From an uncultured Planctomycetaceae bacterium (GTDB lineage Bacteria; Planctomycetota; Planctomycetia; Pirellulales; Pirellulaceae): 10,805 nucleotides of DNA. Below are positions 1 to 5,064 of this stretch, in pieces. Below the pieces are notes generated by a model, which saw only the letters and a program-made list of their open reading frames with translations, searched no databases and was not told the DNA's origin. The translations under genes were made by a program, and so were the position numbers. How positions within the stretch are numbered: position 1 is the stretch's first letter; each line of letters begins with the position of its first letter. The stretch covers positions 1-10,805 of the forward strand of contig CAIYOB010001585.1 of assembly GCA_903927685.1 (NCBI GenBank), read 5' to 3'.

Positions 1-1297
1 CGATCGCGGCCAGCGCGTACAGCGCTGTCGTCAAGACGGCCGCCGTGGCCAGGGTCGGATCCACGCTGCCCTCGAACAGATCGCGGGCCAGCAGCACGAT
101 GTTCAGCAGCGGCGTCACCGCCAACAATGCGTTGAACTCGACTCCCGGCGTCAGGCTGATCAGGCCCGGCGCCAGGGACAGCAGCATGACCGGGATCAAG
201 TACGCCTGAGCTTCCTTAAAACTGCGGGCAAAACTGGTCAGCGCCAGCAGGACCGCCGAAAAGAAGCCGGCAAACAGAATAAGCAGGACGAACACCTGGC
301 CCAGCACCAGCGGCGACAAGCCGGCCTTGCCGAACACCACCTCGCTCAGCCCGGTGACGCTCAGCGTGACCGTCATGGCCAGCAGGTTCGCGCCGGCCGT
401 CAGCAGAGCCACCACGACGACCGCCACGTACTTGGCGGCCAGCAGTCCCAGGCGGGGAACCGGCGCCGCCATCAGGGCTTCCAATGTGCCGCGCTCCCGC
501 TCGCCGGCCGTCAGATCGATCGCCGGGTACACGGCGCCGGTGATCGTCATCAGGATCAGGATCAAGGGAATCAGCGTCGTCAACGACAGCGCGGCGTCCG
601 GTCCCCGAACGGTGCGCCGCGAGAACTGGGCCGGGTACTGCCAGCGGCGGCCCAGGGCACGCAGCTCCTGTTCCGCCGAGAATTCATTCACCGCCTGCAG
701 CCGCTCCTGCACGTAGTCGAGTGCGCTCTGGCTGAGCATCGAGCCCGCGCGGGAAACCAGTTCGCAGCGCAGCGGCCCAGTGGCTCGTCCTCGGCCCGCC
801 GCGGCGGGCGCGCGCCGCACCAGCACCGCCAGATCGGCCTCGCCCGCCGCGACCTCGGCCTCGGGATTCGCCCGGATGGTCAGGCTCATCTCGAACCGCG
901 GTTCCGGAATCGGCAGGGCGCTTGCCTCCGCGGCGGCCGGTGCGTCCGGCTGGCCCGCCGGGCGCGGTCGGTTCCGGATCAACAGTTCGCCCGCCTCCAG
1001 GATCTGGCGGACTCGGTCAAAGTCCGCCTGCGACTGGACGGCAATCACGCCGCGGACCTCGTGAGTGCTGTCCAGCGAGGTCAGCAGCATCCGCTGGAAA
1101 GCGAGACTGAGCAGGGGATAGACCAGCAGCGGCATCAGCAACAGCGTGACAATCGTCCGCCGGTCGCGGAGGATCTCGCGCAGCTCTTTCAGGCACAGCC
1201 GCGCCAACCGCCCCAACGCCGGCCGCCAGGAACGCCACGGGGGAAGTTCCCCGGGACCGGGCCTGCCGACAGCCATCTCTTCCGCTTCTGATTCCAT
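1..1297 (-). CDS. ABC transporter permease, NatB/ABC-2 type (C-terminus beyond the window)
   Basis: This is probably the membrane subunit of an ABC exporter of the NatB (sodium/drug efflux) group. The first 432 residues are visible. A cytoplasmic segment with CLKELREILRDRRT (35-48) leads into a first membrane helix at about 48-66, which is typical of NatB-type permeases. A hydrophilic, presumably extracytoplasmic, domain follows at about 67-238, then a helix at 240-257 and the family motif GERERGTLEALMAAP (265-279). Three or four more hydrophobic segments run to the window edge. The chosen ATG at 1297 has GGAGCGG just upstream; a second in-frame ATG lies at 1276. The gene starts 18 bp after archease, so the two are probably cotranscribed. 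No ATP-binding subunit is visible. Some planctomycete relatives carry a CPBP protease domain after the permease, and that part would lie off the edge. The family call is secure; the substrate is unknown. Confidence 0.85.
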   Translation of the reverse strand, partial: MESEAEEMAVGRPGPGELPPWRSWRPALGRLARLCLKELREILRDRRTIVTLLLMPLLVYPLLSLAFQRMLLTSLDSTHEVRGVIAVQSQADFDRVRQILEAGELLIRNRPRPAGQPDAPAAAEASALPIPEPRFEMSLTIRANPEAEVAAGEADLAVLVRRAPAAAGRGRATGPLRCELVSRAGSMLSQSALDYVQERLQAVNEFSAEQELRALGRRWQYPAQFSRRTVRGPDAALSLTTLIPLILILMTITGAVYPAIDLTAGERERGTLEALMAAPVPRLGLLAAKYVAVVVVALLTAGANLLAMTVTLSVTGLSEVVFGKAGLSPLVLGQVFVLLILFAGFFSAVLLALTSFARSFKEAQAYLIPVMLLSLAPGLISLTPGVEFNALLAVTPLLNIVLLARDLFEGSVDPTLATAAVLTTALYALAAI

Positions 1298-1315
1298 GGA
1301 CGGTGCCCGCTCCGT

Positions 1316-1726
1316 TCAGATATCGACAATGACCTCGGCCAGCCAGCCTGTGCCGGAGTGCTCGACTTTCAGACCGTGATACGTAATCGCCTTGACTTCA
1401 TGATCCAGTTCGTGCCGCGCGCGGTCAACCCGCTCGCCGCGGCAGATCGCCCGCAGCCCGGCGGGTTCCAGTTCGACCCGGAACTCGCACAACAGCAAAT
1501 GCTCCGTCTCGAACGTATACAGTAATTCGCTCAGCCAGTCAAACAGCAGGTACTCGTCCTGCTCGCCCGCGAGCTCGTAATCCCGCCGCTCGACGGCCCG
1601 GACCGCGTCCCCGTTCACCACCAACAGCGAGAACAACGCCCGCCCCGCCTCGGCGAACAGCGCCGGCCGGTCCGGTGCGGAAACCCGCAACCCAATGTCA
1701 GCCGTATGATCGAAGACTTCGTACAT
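1316..1726 (-). CDS. Archease (RtcB RNA-ligase cofactor family)
   Basis: A 136-residue protein matching the archease family in length and at both ends. It opens with MYEVFDHTADIGLRV and closes with EVKAITYHGL, then WLAEVIVDI. In studied archeases, acidic residues equivalent to D10 (in HTADIG) and D135 (in VIVDI) bind a divalent metal. The protein speeds guanylylation and turnover of the tRNA/RNA ligase RtcB in the cytoplasm. The start is the ATG at 1726, because homology begins exactly there; a longer in-frame reading up to 1819 adds 31 residues encoded inside a repeat and is rejected. The upstream sequence GGTGAGCG is only a weak ribosome-binding site. The gene precedes an ABC permease by 18 bp. 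RtcB, often a neighbour in other bacteria, is not in the window. Confidence 0.9.
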   Translation of the reverse strand: MYEVFDHTADIGLRVSAPDRPALFAEAGRALFSLLVVNGDAVRAVERRDYELAGEQDEYLLFDWLSELLYTFETEHLLLCEFRVELEPAGLRAICRGERVDRARHELDHEVKAITYHGLKVEHSGTGWLAEVIVDI

Positions 1727-1766
1727 GATTCGCTCACCGCTCTCGCGTCTTGGTACCTGCCCGTGT

Positions 1767-1801
1767 TGGGGTGCCTGGGGTCGAGCGCAGCGAGCCCCCG
1801 G
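1767..1801. repeat. Dispersed GC-rich intergenic repeat, copy 1
   Basis: The core CTGGGGTCGAGC (1775-1786) recurs exactly at 10776-10787, and 18 of 20 bases match over 1767-1786 versus 10768-10787. Downstream, GGGG (1777-1780) can pair with CCCC (1794-1798 region) around an AGCGCAGCGAG loop. It sits between the archease start and the 14-bp array, so it would be in the archease leader transcript if the promoter lies further right. I recall similar elements as common between planctomycete genes, but cannot verify that here. Confidence 0.6.
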
Positions 1802-1814
1802 CCACGCCGGTCGC

Positions 1815-1934
1815 ACCATTTATAACCCACCATTTATAACCCGCTCTTGATCACCCACCATTCACAACCCACCATCTATAACCAGGATACTTCAGTAGAC
1901 AAAAGCGGGTTATAAATGAGGGGTTATAAATGGG
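1815..1934. repeat. 14-bp repeat array with inverted arms (5 + 2 units)
   Basis: Five end-to-end 14-bp units start at 1815, 1829, 1843, 1857 and 1871. Units 1 and 2 are ACCATTTATAACCC; unit 3 is degenerate (about 9/14), unit 4 is ACCATTCACAACCC and unit 5 is ACCATCTATAACCA. After a 22-bp spacer come two units in opposite orientation, GGGTTATAAATGAG (1907-1920) and GGGTTATAAATGGG (1921-1934). Units 1-2 can pair with the two inverted units over 28 bp with 3 mismatches. Within this, 1831-1845 and 1904-1918 are a perfect 15-bp inverted repeat. The array is AT-rich against a GC-rich background and contains several TATAAA-like sequences. Confidence 0.9.
1875..1902 (-). promoter_or_regulatory. Possible archease promoter inside the repeat array
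   Basis: On the minus strand, TTGTCT (1902-1897) and TATAGA (1880-1875) are separated by 16 bp, each matching 4 of 6 sigma70 consensus bases. It would drive archease with a leader of roughly 140 nt containing two more 14-bp units and the GC-rich repeat. The repeats create several TATAAA-like sequences by themselves, so this match may be chance. Confidence 0.22.
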
Positions 1935-1941
1935 AAAGACG

Positions 1942-2003
1942 GAATCATGGGTGTACAGAATCATGGTCCAACCACCTGTCAGCTATCTGCCGCCCCATGA
2001 TTC
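1942..2003. repeat. GAATCATGG direct and inverted repeats
   Basis: GAATCATGG occurs at 1942-1950 and 1958-1966 (period 16) and inverted as CCATGATTC at 1995-2003. The first copy and the inverted copy extend to 10 bp (1942-1951 with 1994-2003), giving a possible hairpin. The layout, direct copies followed by an inverted copy, echoes the 14-bp array 8 bp away. It lies downstream of the DUF6807 gene. Confidence 0.65.
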
Positions 2004-2020
2004 GGTCCGCTTGAGAAACC

Positions 2021-2032
2021 AGCCTTCAGGCT
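2021..2032 (-). terminator. Small hairpin overlapping the DUF6807 stop codon
   Basis: On the minus strand, AGCCT-GA-AGGCT forms a 5-bp stem whose first bases are part of the TAG stop, followed by GGTTTCTC. The stem is short and the T content modest, so it is a weak terminator at best. The AGCCTGAAGGCTGG sequence may be another dispersed intergenic element rather than a dedicated terminator. Confidence 0.3.
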
Positions 2033-3557
2033 ATCGGTGGAACTGTACGACCGGCGTGGCGGCGTAAGCCCGCCAGTGATCCGCGACGCGGCCCCGGGCG
2101 GCGTCGCCGCCGTGCACCACCAGCCGATAGCGCAGCCGCAGCGGTTGGTCCGTGGCGATCGTGTACGGTTTTTCGCCACAAAACGCGGCCCCCGCCCAGC
2201 CGTCGTTGCGACAGTGCCACAGTGTCGGATGGTTCGGGTTGGCCGGATGATCCAGCATGGCGATCCCCGACCAGCGGTCCGGCAGGATCGGGCCGGACTG
2301 GTCCAGCCACTCGGCCCGCTGCAGGTGCACGTTCTGTTCGTTCCGCTGCCCGCGGGCGTTCAGAATCTCGCCGCCGCCATCGAACGGAGTGAGTGACTGG
2401 GCGACGCGGACGGCGAGGAATCCGAAGGTGGTCTGTCCCAGTTCCACCGGTTCCTGGCCTGCAGGCCGTAACTGCAACTCGATATCCATCAGGCGAAAGC
2501 CCTCGCTGGCGGCGAACACCGTCACCGTACGCTCTTCATCCAACAGGTCCAGCGCGCCGTCCCGCCAGCGGGTCCGCACGACCAGCCGGCAGAAGACCGG
2601 GCCGTCTTCCAGCAACACGATCTCCTTGTGGAGAATCAGGCCGCCGTTGTCCGCCCAGAAATTGTGGCCCGCGACGTCGTTGTGAGCGATCCACAGCGAA
2701 TAATGATGCCGATGGCTGCCGGTCGGATCGTGCGGCTTGCCGAACTCGGTCAGTGAGAGTCCGTCCGGCCCGTTGACGGGATAGAAGAACGGCCGGCGGA
2801 TCGTCGGCCCGGAGTGCCCCGCCGGTCCCTGCGGGGTGCCGCTCGCCTCCGCTGAATCCAGCAGCGGCCCCACGTGATAACTGGTCACCGGCACGGCGTT
2901 CTCGGCTACGTGCAACACGCCGTCCAACGGCCACTGGGGCCGGATCTGCATCCGGGGGAAATAGGCCAGCGGCGTCGCCCGATCCTGGTCGTCGAACATC
3001 CGCCAGTTCTGCGGCGGGTAGGGCACCTGGATCGCCCGCCCGCGCCGCAAGACGCCGAACCGCAGCCGGTAGGCGGCCCGGCCCTCCGCGTCGCCCTGGG
3101 CCAGCCACCACAGCTGGCCGCTCGCCGCGACGGCAGTCGCAGCCTCGGCCGCTACGGCTTCGGCCAGGTAGCTGACGCCCGACACGGTCGTCGGCAGGAA
3201 CTGCCGCTGGGCCGCGCGTGGCTGTGGGCGCGCCAGCAGCTGGATCGGCTGCTCGCGCAAGCTGCCGTCCGGCAAGACGTGGAACAGCCGCACCGACCGT
3301 TCGTCCACCGCCCCGGATTGGCCCAATCGCTGTACCAGTGTGGCCAAGTCGACGTCGCAAGTGACCGGCGCCGGCAAACCGCCCGCCGGCAAACCGCTGA
3401 CCGCGAGCGGCACCTCGCAACCATCCACCGGCGGGCCGACGCCATCGCCAGGCGGCTCAGCAGCCCAGGCGGCCGCGGTCCAACTGACGACCAGCAGCGC
3501 GACGCACAGGCTCTCGCGAGGCTCACGCAGGCTTCGGGTAACGAGCGGTGGATTCAT
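2031..3557 (-). CDS. Secreted DUF6807 (PmoA-like) family protein
   Basis: A 508-residue exported protein of unknown function. The N-terminus is a signal peptide with an arginine-containing start, a hydrophobic run (CVALLVVSWTAAAWA, about residues 18-32) and a likely cut before AEPP. Residues from about 255 to the end match the DUF6807 family, sometimes labelled PmoA-like or methane oxygenase-like. Marks are RRPFFYPVNGPDGLSLTEFG, a His-rich DPTGSHRHHYSLWIAHND (about 278-294), FWADNGG, and LDHPANPNHPTLWHCRNDGW (435-454). The N-terminal third is less recognisable. The PmoA label does not imply methane oxidation; in Planctomycetes these proteins are usually thought of with secreted carbohydrate-related enzymes, which is inference. 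The ATG at 3557 is preferred over the adjacent GTG at 3560 because ATG overlaps an upstream stop as TGATG and has GAGAG 8 nt before it. Confidence 0.8.
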   Translation of the reverse strand: MNPPLVTRSLREPRESLCVALLVVSWTAAAWAAEPPGDGVGPPVDGCEVPLAVSGLPAGGLPAPVTCDVDLATLVQRLGQSGAVDERSVRLFHVLPDGSLREQPIQLLARPQPRAAQRQFLPTTVSGVSYLAEAVAAEAATAVAASGQLWWLAQGDAEGRAAYRLRFGVLRRGRAIQVPYPPQNWRMFDDQDRATPLAYFPRMQIRPQWPLDGVLHVAENAVPVTSYHVGPLLDSAEASGTPQGPAGHSGPTIRRPFFYPVNGPDGLSLTEFGKPHDPTGSHRHHYSLWIAHNDVAGHNFWADNGGLILHKEIVLLEDGPVFCRLVVRTRWRDGALDLLDEERTVTVFAASEGFRLMDIELQLRPAGQEPVELGQTTFGFLAVRVAQSLTPFDGGGEILNARGQRNEQNVHLQRAEWLDQSGPILPDRWSGIAMLDHPANPNHPTLWHCRNDGWAGAAFCGEKPYTIATDQPLRLRYRLVVHGGDAARGRVADHWRAYAATPVVQFHR

Positions 3558-3625
3558 CACAGATGCTCTCGGATTTCGTTCCAGACTTCGGTCAAGCCAA
3601 GCTGGCGGACCCAGGTTTCACTCCA
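3557..3625 (-). other. Out-of-frame coding-like tail between the small gene and DUF6807
   Basis: In the -1 frame relative to the 78-residue gene, the last stretch reads W-S-E then TWVRQLGLTEVWNEIREHL, ending in TGA at 3559-3557. The residues look like a genuine protein C-terminus (Trp, Glu, Arg, Leu; about two thirds G/C at third positions). Its TGA overlaps the next ATG as TGATG, the usual coupled-operon junction. In contrast, the annotated frame ends in the bland VKPGSASLA. This suggests a one-base indel near 3625 in the small gene (real or a sequencing error). No obvious slippery heptamer was seen. A separate short ORF from an ATG at about 3671 is possible but less likely. Confidence 0.4.
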
Positions 3626-3828
3626 TGCAGCAGCCTCCGCGCGGTTTCGCGCTGCACCTCGACGGGATCCCATTCGGGATGGTCGGCCCGCACGATGCGC
3701 AGGATGGTATTTCGCGCGTAACGCCACATGCCGAAGGCGATCTCCAGACGCTCCGCGGGAGTCTTGGACCGGAGGATCATCGCCATCGTGTCATCGACTG
3801 CGTCGCCTCGAGCCAATGCCTGTACCAC
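3592..3828 (-). CDS. Small antitoxin-like hypothetical protein
   Basis: A 78-residue, soluble, mostly helical protein with no signal peptide or membrane segment. The core ILRSKTPAERLEIAFGMW (18-35) followed by RADHPEWDPVEVQRETARRL (about 47-66) resembles small proteins common in Planctomycetes and some other bacteria. From memory these are like the Rv0078B-related antitoxin group, but I cannot confirm that. No toxin gene is adjacent. The GTG start at 3828 is supported by a strong GGAGG (3841-3837) 8 nt upstream, and an in-frame TAA lies just beyond. The gene begins 83 bp after top6A. Its final nine residues may be the product of a frameshift, because the neighbouring frame gives a better C-terminus that couples to the next gene. 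Confidence 0.65.
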   Translation of the reverse strand: MVQALARGDAVDDTMAMILRSKTPAERLEIAFGMWRYARNTILRIVRADHPEWDPVEVQRETARRLLHGVKPGSASLA

Positions 3829-3871
3829 GGGAATACCCTCCGCTAGCAGTTATTCTGGTCGGCCGGTGCCT

Positions 3872-3900
3872 CCACCGACACAGGAGCGGTTCCTCGGTGG
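3872..3900 (-). terminator. Hairpin in the top6A-downstream gap
   Basis: CCACCGA (3872-3878) pairs perfectly with TCGGTGG (3894-3900), and the stem can continue with GGA (3883-3885) and TCC (3891-3893) across a 4-nt bulge. It starts 12 bp after the top6A stop on the minus strand. There is no T run, so it may be a transcript end, a processing or stability structure, or neither. Confidence 0.3.
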
Positions 3901-3911
3901 ATGTCGCGGCG

Positions 3912-5054
3912 TCAATCGAGAAAGTCGCCTTCCTCCAGCCGCTCGGGGACGTAGGTCTCCGTGACGTAGCTGATGCCCTTGTTGATCAGGGCTTCGACTT
4001 CGAGCTTGAAGCCGTTCTTCAGCATCAAGGCGATTTCTTTCTGCCAGGCTTTCTTGTTCTCGAACCAGGGATACCCGGCGATCTGCTTGGCCCGCTTGAC
4101 GTCGGTGTCCGACAAATCGATGGTCACGCTGGGCGTGAGCCCGCAACGCTCGTAGTCGTGGCTGCGGAGGCCGATGTAGCGGGCCTCGGGGATCGCCATC
4201 CGCTTGGATTCGTAGGCCAGGTTGATCGAGCCCTGCTTCAGCACGCTGTAGATGTAGTATCCCCACGGATCGTTGTCCAACAGGCAGTACACCGGCAGCT
4301 TGAGTTCGTAATGCAGCCGGTGCAGCAGTCGCCGCACGCCGCGGGACGGCTGGCCGCCGCCGTGGGTCAGGATGCAGTTGTGCTCGCGCCAGAACTTGTC
4401 TTCATTGAACCGCCGCCAGACGGTGTCCTTTTCGACATGCAGGACGAACTTGGCGTCGCACTTGCGGAACTCGATCACTTCCGGCTCGCAGATCGACGGG
4501 ACGCTGTAGCCGCCGGACCCCATCCGCGTGCAATCGATCTCGTCGCCGCTGTCGTTCAACAGGATGTTGCCGACCATCGAACCGCGATTCGAGGCGTAGA
4601 CGTGCAGTTCTTCGCGGAGCGCGTTCAACGTGACTTCGACGTCCTCGATAACCGGGTCGCATTCCGACTGGTCGTTGAACGTCTCCTCGCGGCAGCCTTC
4701 GATGGTGTGCTTCAACAGGTAGAACAGACCACGGATGCTGGTCGTCTTGCCTTCCTCGATCAACTGCTTGCAGCCGCTACCGACCAGCAGCGTCTGCATG
4801 TACGCCTTGGCCTGCGACAGGTTGAACAGCTCGCGGCGGTTGGTGCCGCTGCCCATCTCGATGAACCGCTTGGTCTTGTTATAGCGGACGTTGGACAGCG
4901 ACCGCGAGGGAATGTCCAAGCTGGGCGGGCGCCCCCGCTCGGCGGTCGTCAGGACGTCGTTCGCCAAGCCGACCAAGGCGTTCAGCGTCTTGCGGTCTGC
5001 GGCGTTAAAGGCCGTCTTCTTCGGGCTGGGCTCTTTCGCGGATTTCTTGGCCAT
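3912..5054 (-). CDS. top6A: DNA topoisomerase VI subunit A (Top6A/Spo11 family)
   Basis: A 380-residue DNA-cleaving subunit of a type IIB topoisomerase, which with the ATPase subunit Top6B makes double-strand breaks with 2-nt overhangs and passes DNA through them. The winged-helix domain carries SIRGLFYLL with the likely catalytic Tyr112; Phe precedes it, as in Spo11 VRDIFY, rather than the archaeal YY. The linker DSGDEIDCTRMGSGG (about 168-182) is family-typical. The Toprim domain has VEKDTVWRRF (metal-binding Glu208), THGGGQPSRGVRRLLHRL, and LLDNDPWGYYIY with Asp260 and Asp262. Length fits the family. The ATG at 5054 is chosen because AAGTGAG lies just upstream; a GTG at 5063 is possible. 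The gene begins 10 bp after gyrA and is probably cotranscribed. Top6B is not in the window. Confidence 0.92.
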   Translation of the reverse strand: MAKKSAKEPSPKKTAFNAADRKTLNALVGLANDVLTTAERGRPPSLDIPSRSLSNVRYNKTKRFIEMGSGTNRRELFNLSQAKAYMQTLLVGSGCKQLIEEGKTTSIRGLFYLLKHTIEGCREETFNDQSECDPVIEDVEVTLNALREELHVYASNRGSMVGNILLNDSGDEIDCTRMGSGGYSVPSICEPEVIEFRKCDAKFVLHVEKDTVWRRFNEDKFWREHNCILTHGGGQPSRGVRRLLHRLHYELKLPVYCLLDNDPWGYYIYSVLKQGSINLAYESKRMAIPEARYIGLRSHDYERCGLTPSVTIDLSDTDVKRAKQIAGYPWFENKKAWQKEIALMLKNGFKLEVEALINKGISYVTETYVPERLEEGDFLD

Positions 5055-5064
5055 GTTGCTCACT

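Noticed and set aside
1727..1819. Extension of archease by 31 residues to an upstream start
   Set aside because: The extra residues are encoded by the GC-rich repeat, and archease homology starts exactly at MYEVFDHTAD.
1815..1934. CRISPR array
   Set aside because: Units are 14 bp, abut with no spacers, and change orientation; no cas genes are present.
1815..1934. Replication origin (DnaA-box cluster)
   Set aside because: The units do not match TTATCCACA, and no dnaA, dnaN or gyrB lies nearby. AT-richness alone is not enough.
2031..3557. Methane monooxygenase subunit, from the PmoA family label
   Set aside because: The protein is secreted and soluble with no membrane helices after the signal peptide. 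DUF6807 proteins are not particulate methane monooxygenase PmoA.
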